Below are positions 1-8,950 of a stretch of DNA of 46,492 nt, piece by piece (position 1 is the first letter of the stretch; every line of letters starts with the position of its first letter). Made by a program: the position numbers and the translations under genes. Source of the DNA: Archangium violaceum Cb vi76 (GTDB lineage Bacteria; Myxococcota; Myxococcia; Myxococcales; Myxococcaceae); NCBI RefSeq assembly GCF_000733295.1, contig NZ_JPMI01000131.1:1-46492 (forward strand), written 5' to 3'. The notes beneath the pieces are model-generated. The model had not been told where the DNA came from. It was given only the letters and a program-made list of their open reading frames with translations, and searched no databases.

Positions 1-3
1 ATA

Positions 4-38
4 CCCTCACCCCGACCCTCTCCCGGAGGGCGAGGGGA
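4..38 (+). repeat. Palindromic intergenic repeat, copy A
   Basis: A C-rich arm, a CTCCCGGAGGGCGAGG core and a GGATAT tail match three other intergenic sites in the window (37551-37620, 37632-37694, 40311-40350). The CTCCCGGAG core is self-complementary, so a transcript would fold into a short hairpin. It lies upstream of the phosphatase gene. The next ~145 bases, to the start codon, show no other clear element; a promoter for the phosphatase must lie there but I cannot place it. Confidence 0.6.
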
Positions 39-183
39 TATTCAGACAGATAGTGGATGCTCTCCGGCTCGCGCATGGCCAACGGAAGACACGTTGCCCT
101 GGAGTCGGAGCCGTCTGTCTTCGTGCGCCGCGTACCTTCGCGCGCTCCGGGCCCCCCGCCCGGCCCGACGCGGAGGAGTCTCC

Positions 184-2304
184 TTGTCCCAGTCCCTGCA
201 CCGCCGCACCGTCCTGAAGTGCCTCGTCGCCGCCGCGGCGAGCACCGCCTTCGGCTGTCATGACGATGAGCCGCCCGTGGAAGACGGGCGTGCGTTCTTC
301 CCGCAGTCCGTGGCCTCGGGAGATCCACGTGCCCTCAGCGTGGTGCTGTGGACGCGCGCGGTGGACCCCCAGCGCCCCGACACCGACATCGCGCTCACCC
401 TGGTGGTCGCCCGGGACGAGGCGTTCGAACACCGCGTCCTGGAGGAAACCGGGTTGCTCGCCAGGGCCGCGCAGGACCACACCCTCCAGGTGAAGGTGAC
501 CCGCCTCGAGCCGCGGACGCGCTACTACTACCGCTTCATCGTCGAGCAGGATGGGCCGCGCCTGGGCTCGCCCGTGGGCCGTACCCGCACCGCTCCCGCC
601 TACGACGCGAAAACCCCCGTCCGCTTCGCCGTGGCCAACTGCCAGGACTTCCGTGGCCGCTACTACAACTCCTGGCAACGCCTGCTACAGCTCGGCGAGG
701 ACCTCGACTTCGTCCTCTTCGTCGGCGACTACGTCTACGAGTCCGACTCCGCGGCCGTGTCCTCGCCGGACCCCACGCGCGTCGTGCGTTTCTCCGACCC
801 CGGCTCCGCCCTGCCCAGGGACCTCGGCGGAGGACGCGAGGAGCTCGTCGCCCAATCCCTGTCCAACTACCGCGACCTCTATCGCACCTACCGCTCGGAC
901 CCCTTCCTCCAGAAGGTGCACGAGCGCTACCCGTTCATCGTCGTCTGGGATGACCACGAGTTCTCCAACGACTGCTGGGACGCCCACGCCACGTACACCG
1001 ACGGGCGCACCGAGGAGTTCCAACCCGAGCGGCGGCGCAACGCGGAGCTCGCCTTCTTCGAGTACATGCCGCTCGACACCGACGCGGGAGCGGGGGTCAT
1101 CGACCCGGAGGAGCTGTCCCGCTACCCGGACACGCGCATCTACCGGGACTTCGTCTTCGGCAAGCACCTGCGGCTGTTCGTCACGGACTACCGCACCTAC
1201 CGGCCGGACCACCTCATCCCCGAGGATGCGTACCCCGCCACGGTGGCCATGGACGCGGCGGTGCTGGCCTCGCTGGGACTCACCGGGGCCTTCGCGGCCG
1301 ATGCCTTCGCCTACGTGAACATCGACGAGTTCCCCGCCCAGCGGGCCGTGCTGCGAGGCGCGTACGTGCAGCTCGCGGTGGGAGCGGGGCTGACGGCCGA
1401 GGCGGCCTCGGCGCGGGCCGAGTCGCTCGTGCGGGGCAACCTCGCGCTGGCCTACGCCAACCCGGTGTTGCAGGCGGCGGCGCAGCCGGGGGCCGGGCCC
1501 ATCGACCCCGTGGGCAAGCCCCGGGGACTCGCCTTCGTGCACATGGGCAAGCAGGAGCTGTTCTCCAGCATCGGCGCGCGCAACGTGGTCATCAAGGACA
1601 CCTTCGACGTGTACGCGGCCTGGCGTTACAGCACCTCGGACGGCGCCGCCCAGCACGCGCTCGGCGAGGACCAGGAGGCGTGGCTGCTGGGGCAGTTGCA
1701 GGAGGGCGTCAGCCCCCAGACGTGGAAGGTGATGGCGAGCTCGGTGTCCACGACGTCGATGATCTGGGACCTGAGGGCGAAGCCGGACGTCGAGCCGCCC
1801 TCGGTGCGCAACCGCTACTACTTCAGCGTGGACCAGTGGGACGGCTTCCCCGACAAGCGGAGCTCGCTGCTGGCGGCGCTGCGGGAGCGCACCGATGGCC
1901 ACGCGCTCGTCGTCGCGGGGGACATCCACGCGGCCTTCGCGTCGGTGGAGCAGGGGGTGCCCTGCCTCACCGCGCCCGCCATCTCCTCGTCCGCCGTGCA
2001 GGAGGAGGCCGGCGCGGCGGTGGAGGCAGCGGGCTTCCCTCCGGGCTCGGCCGTCTACCGCTACGTCGTCACCGAGCAGGCGGACACCTTCCGCGAGGGC
2101 AACCCGGGCATCGCCTTCGTGGACACCAACGCCCACGGCTTCACGGTGGTGGAGGTGGGCCCCGAGGAGGTGAAGGCCGCGTACCACCTCATTCCCAGCG
2201 GCGAGGTGGATATGAACTACGGCTCGCGGCCCGGAGAGCTCGCGGCGAGCTTCTCCCGGAGAGACTTCCGCGTCCGGCCCGGAGGCACCATCGACGCGGC
2301 GTGA
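184..2304 (+). CDS. PhoD-like alkaline phosphatase, predicted Tat-exported lipoprotein
   Basis: This is a 706-residue protein of the PhoD phosphodiesterase/phosphatase family, which hydrolyses phosphate esters outside the cytoplasm. I chose the TTG at 184 because a perfect GGAGGAG lies five bases upstream; the frame is open further upstream to 94. The N-terminus has a twin-arginine motif (HRRTVLK), a short hydrophobic stretch and a lipobox-like TAFGC, which suggests Tat export and lipidation. The PhoD N-terminal domain (FPQSVASGDP, LWTR) is followed by the metallophosphoesterase motifs FVGDYVYE, WDDHEFSND and GDIHAAF. It is longer than a typical PhoD (about 550) because of a helical insert around residues 360-480. 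It converges on the cyclase/ATPase gene. The family is clear; the substrate is unknown. Confidence 0.9.
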   Translation: MSQSLHRRTVLKCLVAAAASTAFGCHDDEPPVEDGRAFFPQSVASGDPRALSVVLWTRAVDPQRPDTDIALTLVVARDEAFEHRVLEETGLLARAAQDHTLQVKVTRLEPRTRYYYRFIVEQDGPRLGSPVGRTRTAPAYDAKTPVRFAVANCQDFRGRYYNSWQRLLQLGEDLDFVLFVGDYVYESDSAAVSSPDPTRVVRFSDPGSALPRDLGGGREELVAQSLSNYRDLYRTYRSDPFLQKVHERYPFIVVWDDHEFSNDCWDAHATYTDGRTEEFQPERRRNAELAFFEYMPLDTDAGAGVIDPEELSRYPDTRIYRDFVFGKHLRLFVTDYRTYRPDHLIPEDAYPATVAMDAAVLASLGLTGAFAADAFAYVNIDEFPAQRAVLRGAYVQLAVGAGLTAEAASARAESLVRGNLALAYANPVLQAAAQPGAGPIDPVGKPRGLAFVHMGKQELFSSIGARNVVIKDTFDVYAAWRYSTSDGAAQHALGEDQEAWLLGQLQEGVSPQTWKVMASSVSTTSMIWDLRAKPDVEPPSVRNRYYFSVDQWDGFPDKRSSLLAALRERTDGHALVVAGDIHAAFASVEQGVPCLTAPAISSSAVQEEAGAAVEAAGFPPGSAVYRYVVTEQADTFREGNPGIAFVDTNAHGFTVVEVGPEEVKAAYHLIPSGEVDMNYGSRPGELAASFSRRDFRVRPGGTIDAA

Positions 2305-2321
2305 TGACCCTTGGGGGGTCA
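2305..2321. terminator. Small hairpin between convergent genes
   Basis: TGACCC (2305-2310) and GGGTCA (2316-2321) form a six-pair stem spanning the 14 bases between two convergent stop codons. There is no U-tract, so it is at best a weak or Rho-assisted bidirectional terminator. Confidence 0.35.
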
Positions 2322-5300
2322 GCCGGCCGAGGCCTTCGCGGGCGCGGGCAGCAGGGGCTGCTCCAGGGCCTCGAGCGCCCGGAGCGGGCCCGGTGCGTCC
2401 AGGTGCTCGAAGATGTGGCGGGCCCGCGAGAGGTGGAGCGCGCGGGTGCCGCCGGGCTCGGAGGTCCGGGCCAGCTCGTAGTGGGCGAGCCCCTCGTCGG
2501 TGGGCAGGCGCCAGGTGTTCGCCAGCTCGACGGCGCGCCCCCACAGCGCCCGGGCCCGGCCGGTGCGGCCCTCGAGCCACGCGGACGTGCCCTCGAGACG
2601 GGCGGTGCGGCTGTGGGCGGTGGGGTGGAGGCGGCTCGCCTTGCGCAGCACCCGGAGGGACGCGGTGGCCAGCGCCCGGGGCTCGGTGTCTCCGGTGCCG
2701 CGCGCGGCCTCCCAGAGCTCCAGACACGCCTGCACCAGCGAGGTGAGGGAGGTGAGGTCCGACCACATCACCAGCGGACGCTTGTGCAGCAGACGCAGGG
2801 CCTCGCGCGCGTGGAGGAGCACCCGGCCGGGCTCGCCCTGACGCCAGGCCACGAGCGCCGCGTTGCAGCGGAAGCGCAGCGCGTTGCTGGGGTCCGCCAG
2901 GCCGAGCAGCACCTCCGCCTCGCGCAACCGCTCGGCCGCCTCGTCCTGCCGGGCGAGCAGCAGCAGCGTGGGCGTCATCTCCGTGAGGGCCCACAGCACG
3001 TTGACGACGTTGGAGACCTCGGTGGCCTCGCGCAGCATGGACTCGCGCACGTACTGGGCGGCGCCCGGCTCGCGCGCCAGCTCCAGCCCCATGCCCAGCA
3101 CCTCCAGGCCGGTGCACAGGGTGAAATGCTCATGGAGGCGGCGGGCCCCGGCGATGCCCAGCTCCACCAGCCGCAGGCCCTCCTCCCAGCGCCCGAAGGT
3201 GAGGTGCCAGGAACCCTCGACGATGTCGGTATGCGGGCTGCGCGAGCCTCCCGGGGGGCTGGCACGGTGGAAGTAGCGGCGCGCCAGCCCGTGCATCCGC
3301 CCCAGGCCGGCCATGTAGCCCAGCGAGTTGTAGGCCGGGGTGGAGGTGGAGAACTCGCGCGCCGCCTCGGCGAGGTTCACGGCGGTGAAGTTGGCGGTGA
3401 AGTGCTCCAGCATCCGGTCCGCGTAGAAGCTCTGCTGGGCGAGGGTGCTGAAGATGCCCGCGGCCAGGGTGAGCCGCTCCCGCTCCGCCTCCAGGCGCGG
3501 TGCGGGCAGCCAGCGTCCCAGCAGCATGTGCCCCACGTGTCGCGTCACCTCCCATGCCAGCCGGCCACCCCAACCCGCGCGTGAGCCGGGCCGCGTCTGC
3601 CCCAGCAGGCGCAGGGCCGCGTCACAGTGGCGCAGGCTGTGCTCCGTCTCGCCCAGCGCGTGGTACGCGGCGCCCAGCCGAGCGCTCCACCGGGCCTCGC
3701 GCAGCGCGTCCACCGGCTCGCCGCCGCTCGCGGCCAGCTCCAGGGCCCGCTTGAGCAGGGCCACCGTCTCCGCGTGCGCTCCTCGGGACACGGCGGCCTC
3801 CGCGGCCCGCTCCAGGTGCTCCAGCGCGCGCTCGGGCTGCTCGGCCATCCGCCAGTGGTGCGCCAGCAGCGGCTGGAGCTGCTCGCCCCGCTCCTCCTGC
3901 TCGCGCTCGTGCAGCAGCGCCACGGCACGGTGCAGCTCCCGCCGCTGGGAGAAGGCCATCAGGTGGTAGGCCGCTTCCTGGATGAGCACGTGCTTGAAGG
4001 CATACGCCGGGCCCGTGCCGGACTCCTCGCGCTGCACCAGGTCCAACCGCTCCAGCTCGGCGAGCTGTTGCGGCAGCGTGGGCCGGTCCGCCTCCACCGG
4101 GTGCACGGCGCGCAGCAGCTCGAAGGGGAAGGCGCGGCCGAGCACGCTGGCCACCTTGAGGGTGAGCTGTTGCTGCTGGGTGAGCCGGTCGATGCGGCTG
4201 GTGATGAGGCCCTGGATGGTGCCGGGCAGCTCCAGGGCCATCTTCTCCACGGAGCGGGCGCCCAGCCGGCACTCGCCGCGCTCGATGACGAGGTAGCCGG
4301 CGTCGCGCAGGGCACAGGCGAGCTCCTCGCTGAAGAGGGGGTGGCCCTCGGCACGGTCCCGGATGAAGGTGGCGGCCTGGGCGGGCAGGTGGCGCGCGCC
4401 GAGCCGCTGGCGCACCAGGGCCAGCACGTCCTCATAGGACATGCGCCCCAGGGGCAGGTGCACGGTGCCGGGCGAGTCGCGCAGCTGGCGGTACCCGGCG
4501 GGCGTGGACTCATTGGGGGGACGGGTGGAGAGCACCAGCAGCAACCGCTTCACCCGCCGCTGCACGGCGAGCGCGAGCTCCCACGAGGCGGAGTCCATCC
4601 AGTGCGCGTCGTCGAGCACCACCATCCGGGGCCGCTCGCGGGCGCGGTCGTCGAGCAGTTGCACCAGCAGCTCGCGGGTGGTGGCGGCGCGCAGGGGGGC
4701 CGGCATGTTGTGCACGGCGTCGTTCTCCGGCACCTCCACGGGCAGCACGTCGTTGAGCAGCGGGGCCCACGCCTCCTGCTCGGGCCAGGCGCTCAGCCGC
4801 TCCAGGAGGCGCGCGGTGCGGGCGGCCTCGTCCGGCAGTCCCTCCAGCTCCAGCAGGCGCGAGAAGACGGAGCGCCACGCGTGCCAGCCGGGAGAGCCCT
4901 CCACGGAGGTGCCCAGGCCGAGCGCGGTGGACAGTCCCGCGGCGCGGGCGCGCTCGAGCAGCTCGCCCACCAGCACGGACTTGCCGATGCCGGCCTCGCC
5001 CTCGAGGAGCACGGTGCCGCCCACGCCCCGCTCCGCCAGCGCTCGCACCGCCGAGGCCAGCCGGGTGCGCTCCTCCTGCCGGCCCACCAGCCGGGTGCCC
5101 GGCCCGGAGGCCGTGGGGGTGTCGCCGCCGGGCTCGGGGCGGAACACGGGCACCGGGTGTGTAATCCCCTTCATCTTCAGGGGCGCGAGCGTCTCGAAGC
5201 GCAGCCGCGAGGAGGCCAGCCGCAACGTGGTGGCATCGCACAGCACGTCGTCCACCGCGGCCTGCATGAGCCGCGCGGCGAGGTTCACCGTGTGGCCCAC

Positions 5301-6416
5301 CATCACGTACTCGCGCCGCGTGGCCCCGCCGGTGGTGCCGCAGAAGACGCGCCCGGTGGCCAGCCCCAGCCGGTACTGCAGATTCAGCACCTGGAGCGCG
5401 CCCCGCAGGTCCAACGCCGTCTGCACCGCGCGCGCCGCGTCGTCCTCGTGGGACAGGGGAGGCAGCCCGAAGGCGGCCACCATGACGAGGCCCTTGTCGT
5501 CCACCACCACCTGGTTGGCGCTGCCCCCGTAGCGGAAGAGGACGGACTGGAGGGTGCTCACCGCGCGCTGCAACTCCTCGGGACGCTGGCCGGAGGCGAA
5601 GCCGGGCGCGGCGAGGTTGATGAACAGCACCGTGACGGTGCGGAACTCGGAGAGCCACTGGCCGTGGCCGGCCTCCAGGCGGTGCGTCACCACGCGCGGC
5701 AGGTAGGAGCACAGCGCGGGCTCCAATTCCGGAGGCACCGGCTCCTGGAGGCGCACGTCCGGCAGCGGCCCGGGCTCCATGGACAACAACTTCCAGCCCG
5801 CGGCGCCCCGGGGCTCGCCCTGGGCACGTGGCAGCAGGGGCCAGGCACGAGGGCCGAGGATGATCTCCCCCGGCAGCGCCGCGCCCTGGGCCTGGGCCAT
5901 CTCCAGCAGGGGCTCGCCCGAGGCGAGGAAGTCCCAGCGGCCCCGCTCGCCGCCCACGTCGGACAGGCGCACGGTGCCGGCGCCGATGCCCACCTTGAGG
6001 CGCAGCCGCACGCCGTCCACGGGCTGGCTGCCGTCGATGAGGCCCTGGGCGGCCTGGGCGCACTGGGCCGCGAGCCGCACCGCTTGTGCCAGGTCTCCGT
6101 CCGCCTCCACGGGCCAGAGGGCCACGAGCGCGTCACCGGCGAAGCGCAGCACGTCTCCGCCATGGGCGAGAAGGGTGTCGATGAGGCTGGAGAAGAAGGC
6201 GTCGAGAATGCCGCGGAGCCGCTCGGCGCCGGCGGGGCCGCTGTTCTCGAGGGCCTCGGCCACGGCGGTGAAACCCGTCAGGTCGGCGAAGAGGACGGCG
6301 CCCTGCTGCTCACGGAGGGCACCGGCGCGCGGCCGGGAGGTGTCCTCCTGGAGGGCGCGCACCAGGGAGCCGGGCAGAAATGCCGCCAGTGCGTGCAGCC
6401 GCGAAGGGAAATTCAT
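2319..6416 (-). CDS. Class III nucleotidyl cyclase / AAA ATPase / TPR signalling protein
   Basis: This is a 1365-residue multidomain regulator. Residues about 35-180 are an adenylate/guanylate cyclase domain with metal-binding segments FADLTGF (Asp45) and GGDVLRFAGDALVALW. A second cyclase-like domain (about 255-430) reads TVLFINLAAPG where a catalytic Asp is expected, so it is probably degenerate. An AAA/STAND-type ATPase follows, with Walker A GEAGIGKS near 472 and Walker B MVVLDDAHWMD near 598. The C-terminal half is helical with TPR-like repeats. Proteins of this plan are common in myxobacteria and are thought to sense a ligand through the TPR/ATPase part. Ligand and cyclic nucleotide cannot be read from sequence. 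The gene stands alone, divergent from a hydrolase gene. Confidence 0.88.
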   Translation of the reverse strand: MNFPSRLHALAAFLPGSLVRALQEDTSRPRAGALREQQGAVLFADLTGFTAVAEALENSGPAGAERLRGILDAFFSSLIDTLLAHGGDVLRFAGDALVALWPVEADGDLAQAVRLAAQCAQAAQGLIDGSQPVDGVRLRLKVGIGAGTVRLSDVGGERGRWDFLASGEPLLEMAQAQGAALPGEIILGPRAWPLLPRAQGEPRGAAGWKLLSMEPGPLPDVRLQEPVPPELEPALCSYLPRVVTHRLEAGHGQWLSEFRTVTVLFINLAAPGFASGQRPEELQRAVSTLQSVLFRYGGSANQVVVDDKGLVMVAAFGLPPLSHEDDAARAVQTALDLRGALQVLNLQYRLGLATGRVFCGTTGGATRREYVMVGHTVNLAARLMQAAVDDVLCDATTLRLASSRLRFETLAPLKMKGITHPVPVFRPEPGGDTPTASGPGTRLVGRQEERTRLASAVRALAERGVGGTVLLEGEAGIGKSVLVGELLERARAAGLSTALGLGTSVEGSPGWHAWRSVFSRLLELEGLPDEAARTARLLERLSAWPEQEAWAPLLNDVLPVEVPENDAVHNMPAPLRAATTRELLVQLLDDRARERPRMVVLDDAHWMDSASWELALAVQRRVKRLLLVLSTRPPNESTPAGYRQLRDSPGTVHLPLGRMSYEDVLALVRQRLGARHLPAQAATFIRDRAEGHPLFSEELACALRDAGYLVIERGECRLGARSVEKMALELPGTIQGLITSRIDRLTQQQQLTLKVASVLGRAFPFELLRAVHPVEADRPTLPQQLAELERLDLVQREESGTGPAYAFKHVLIQEAAYHLMAFSQRRELHRAVALLHEREQEERGEQLQPLLAHHWRMAEQPERALEHLERAAEAAVSRGAHAETVALLKRALELAASGGEPVDALREARWSARLGAAYHALGETEHSLRHCDAALRLLGQTRPGSRAGWGGRLAWEVTRHVGHMLLGRWLPAPRLEAERERLTLAAGIFSTLAQQSFYADRMLEHFTANFTAVNLAEAAREFSTSTPAYNSLGYMAGLGRMHGLARRYFHRASPPGGSRSPHTDIVEGSWHLTFGRWEEGLRLVELGIAGARRLHEHFTLCTGLEVLGMGLELAREPGAAQYVRESMLREATEVSNVVNVLWALTEMTPTLLLLARQDEAAERLREAEVLLGLADPSNALRFRCNAALVAWRQGEPGRVLLHAREALRLLHKRPLVMWSDLTSLTSLVQACLELWEAARGTGDTEPRALATASLRVLRKASRLHPTAHSRTARLEGTSAWLEGRTGRARALWGRAVELANTWRLPTDEGLAHYELARTSEPGGTRALHLSRARHIFEHLDAPGPLRALEALEQPLLPAPAKASAG

Positions 6417-6694
6417 GCCGGGCCACCACCCTCGGGCGGGGGGGAAGTCCCCGGGGTGGAAGTGGGCTCATTCGTAGCAGATGGTGGCCGCTCCAGCCAC
6501 ACTGGAGGCCTGTCCTCGGAGCGAGCGGGCAGGCGAGCGCGGTGGGACGAGACACCGCGCGTGGGCGGGTTTCGCGCGCTGTGAGAGGGTGGGGTGTTGC
6601 CTGGCGAGCCACGGGGCACTTCGAGGTGTTCAACCGCGTGGCGGAGTCCGGAGGGAGGCTTCCTCTCGGGGCCCGGCCTCCAGATTGTGAGGAG
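6417..6694. other. Divergent intergenic region
   Basis: These 278 bases separate the start of the cyclase/ATPase gene from the start of the hydrolase gene. Promoters for both must lie here. I see no convincing sigma-70 boxes, long hairpin or conserved small ORF. Confidence 0.4.
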
Positions 6695-7351
6695 ATGGCA
6701 CAGACTCCCTCCTCGGCCTGGCTGGATGTCTCCATTCCGCTGTCCTCCGCGATGCCTCATTACCCGGGAGACCCGGTCCCGGAGATCAAACGGGTGCGGG
6801 CGCTGGAGGAGGGCGCGGACGCCAACGTCACGCACCTGTCCTTGAGCGCGCACGCGGGGACGCACGTGGACGCGCCGGTGCACTTCTTCTCGGGGAGGGC
6901 GGGCATCGACGAGCTGCCGCTGGACGCCACGATGGGCCGGGCGCGCGTGGTGCACGTGCCGGGGGACGGGCAGGTGCGCGCGGAGGCGCTGCGGGTGCAC
7001 GACCCGAAGCCTGGGGAGAAGTTGTTGCTGCGCACGCGCAACTCGGACCGGCGCTGGTGGGAGCTGCCGTTCCAGGAGTCCTTCATCGGGCTGACGCGGG
7101 AGGCGGCGGACTTCCTCGCCGAGCGCCGGGTGGGGTGCGTGGGGGTGGATTACCTGTCGGTGGCGGGCTTCCACGAGGACAGCCCGGCGGTGCACCGCAC
7201 GCTGCTCGACGCGGGCATCTGGATCATCGAGGGGCTGTACCTGGGCGAGGCGGTGCCAGGAGACTACGAGCTGGTGTGTCTGCCTTTGCGCGTCGCGGGC
7301 TCGGACGGAGCCCCGGCGCGCGCGCTGCTGCGTCCGTGGACGCCGGGGTGA
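6695..7351 (+). CDS. Cyclase-family metal-dependent hydrolase (KynB-like)
   Basis: This 218-residue protein belongs to the family of kynurenine formamidase KynB and related hydrolases. The diagnostic motif HAGTHVDAPVHF (about residues 52-63) supplies metal ligands and the catalytic His; a second segment reads GVDYLSVAG. The opening WLDVSIPLSSAMPHYPGDP is typical of the family N-terminus and supports the ATG at 6695, although the purine-rich GAGGAG directly abuts that codon. The length matches KynB (about 210). No other tryptophan-catabolism gene is nearby, so the substrate could be N-formylkynurenine or another cyclic amide or ester. Confidence 0.85.
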   Translation: MAQTPSSAWLDVSIPLSSAMPHYPGDPVPEIKRVRALEEGADANVTHLSLSAHAGTHVDAPVHFFSGRAGIDELPLDATMGRARVVHVPGDGQVRAEALRVHDPKPGEKLLLRTRNSDRRWWELPFQESFIGLTREAADFLAERRVGCVGVDYLSVAGFHEDSPAVHRTLLDAGIWIIEGLYLGEAVPGDYELVCLPLRVAGSDGAPARALLRPWTPG

Positions 7352-7468
7352 GGCCGTTTGAGCGCCGCCGCCCCGGCACGGTGGGCACCGGGGACCACCG
7401 CCGAGGAGGCCGGCGTGCATGCAGGATGCAGGGGCTCCTCGGGGGCGTGAGAGCTTCCCGTCTGGCTT
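7352..7468. terminator. Hairpin-forming spacer between convergent genes
   Basis: The spacer contains CCCCGG (7371-7376) pairing with CCGGGG (7388-7393), and an overlapping alternative CGGTGG/CCACCG. The position, between two convergent stop codons, suits a bidirectional transcription terminator. There is no U-run. Confidence 0.4.
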
Positions 7469-8785
7469 CTACTGCGCGGCGCCCGCCACCACGATACCCG
7501 GCGGGACATAGCCCTTATTCTCCGGGCCGTAGATGCGGAGCACGACGTAGAACGAGCCCTCCTTGGGCGAGGGGAGCCAGTTGGCCAGCAGGGCCGTATC
7601 CTTGGGGGCGTCCCCCTGGATGTAGAGCGTCACGGAGCCATCGGCGGCGGTGGTCAGCTTCGAGTCACTCCCGAGCGAGTAGCGTCCGATGGGGTTGGGG
7701 ACCAGGAGTTGATTGGCTCCATACATGGTCAGCGACCAGAAGGCCTGTGCCTGGGGAATCTCGCTTGCCTGGAAGGTCAGCGTGTACGCGAGTCCCCCAT
7801 CCAGGTCTTTCGACGCGGCGTCCGTGTAGCCTCTGTAGTAGATGGCCTCGCTCGGTGAGTTCGCGTAGATGCCCGACCGCGCCACCATGGAGCGGAACTC
7901 GTAGTCAGGCCACCAGTTGGTGCCGAAATATTCACGGTCCACCACCGGGAGGACCCATCCATTCTTGGTGGCTCCTTGCGTCGTCATGGCGTTGATGGCG
8001 GTGTTGGCCCTGAGGAGCCCCTGCTGGAGCGCTCCGGCGATCTCCGGCTCCAGCTGGGTGGGGTCGAAGGTCATGCCATCGCCCACGCCAATCCGCTTGA
8101 AGCGCTCCAGGAGCGGCTCATCTCCCGCTGGAGGCGTCTGGAAGCTCAGGGTCAGGTTGAGGTACTCGAAGAACGCCAGCGTCTCGATAAAGGAGGACTG
8201 GATGGGGAGGAACGTGGGCGGCGGCACGGCCGCGGGCGGCGTCTGCTGGAGGAACGTGGAGAGCGGGACGAGCTTGTACTGATCCATGAGCGCCTGGACC
8301 GCCGGAAGGTCCGCCTTGTCGAAGACCTGCGTGCGCCCGATCAGGAAGATGTACCTGCCTGGCATGTGGAAGACGGTTGCACCCGGGACCTCGCCGGGCG
8401 TCGAGTCGGGGCCTGCGAGGACGTAGTTGCCCGCCTGCGTTCCCGTCGTTAGCGAGCCGATGTAACGGACATTGTTGGTGAAGGCGTCGATGATCTGGAA
8501 GCTGTAGTAGCGCGGCGGATCCTGGGGGACGTTCGGCACCTGCAACACGATGGGCTCGGTTCCCAGGTCGAGCCACCCCTGGGAATAAGCAGTGTCGTTG
8601 TTGGGAGTGACGATGGTCGTGTCCTCGGGACCGTAGAGGCGGGCGTTGCCATACAGCGTGTTGAATTGCTGCCCCGTGGAGATGATGCTCTCCCAGAGTA
8701 CCCGATAGTTGTCGACCATCGGATAGCCATACATGAATGCCTGATAGGCGAGGTCACTCGCCTCGTCGGGGGTGAGCGCTGTCAT
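7469..8785 (-). CDS. DUF1254/DUF1214 domain protein
   Basis: This 438-residue protein has the DUF1254 N-terminal region (AYQAFMYGYPMVDNYR; VTPNNDTAYSQGWLDL; YYSFQIIDAFTNN) and the DUF1214 C-terminal region (YTLTFQASEIPQAQAFWSLTMYG in outline, then NPIGRYSLGSDS and the late LYIQGDAP segment). The ATG at 8785 is preceded by a weak AAGGATG-type site. Members are often exported, but no signal peptide is visible from this start. The biochemical role of the family is not established. It follows the retron reverse transcriptase on the same strand after 165 bases, so its own promoter is likely. Confidence 0.85.
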   Translation of the reverse strand: MTALTPDEASDLAYQAFMYGYPMVDNYRVLWESIISTGQQFNTLYGNARLYGPEDTTIVTPNNDTAYSQGWLDLGTEPIVLQVPNVPQDPPRYYSFQIIDAFTNNVRYIGSLTTGTQAGNYVLAGPDSTPGEVPGATVFHMPGRYIFLIGRTQVFDKADLPAVQALMDQYKLVPLSTFLQQTPPAAVPPPTFLPIQSSFIETLAFFEYLNLTLSFQTPPAGDEPLLERFKRIGVGDGMTFDPTQLEPEIAGALQQGLLRANTAINAMTTQGATKNGWVLPVVDREYFGTNWWPDYEFRSMVARSGIYANSPSEAIYYRGYTDAASKDLDGGLAYTLTFQASEIPQAQAFWSLTMYGANQLLVPNPIGRYSLGSDSKLTTAADGSVTLYIQGDAPKDTALLANWLPSPKEGSFYVVLRIYGPENKGYVPPGIVVAGAAQ

Positions 8786-8950
8786 GGGGACTTCATCCTT
8801 TGATTGATGGGGGAGGGGACCGCGGCGCCCGCGATCCCCATGGCTTCGCGATGGAAGCGCCTTGTCGATAACAAGCGGCCCCGCCCCCGTCCAGTCATCC
8901 AGATGACACACCCCTCCAGCGTGGAGCGCCGGGCCGGTGTCTGGCAGGGC
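8786..8950 (-). promoter_or_regulatory. Intergenic region with a small dyad
   Basis: This region precedes the DUF1254/DUF1214 gene. It contains CTTGT (8861-8865) and ACAAG (8871-8875), a five-pair dyad of the size bound by dimeric repressors. I cannot identify -35/-10 boxes, and this is a weak candidate only. Confidence 0.25.

Noticed and set aside
685-3117. Minus-strand open frame across the phosphatase and the 3' end of the cyclase gene
   Set aside because: Composition is skewed to Arg, Gly and His and it overlaps two well-supported genes.
3627-6584. Plus-strand frame opposite the cyclase/ATPase gene
   Set aside because: No recognisable domain; the opposite strand has Walker and cyclase motifs.
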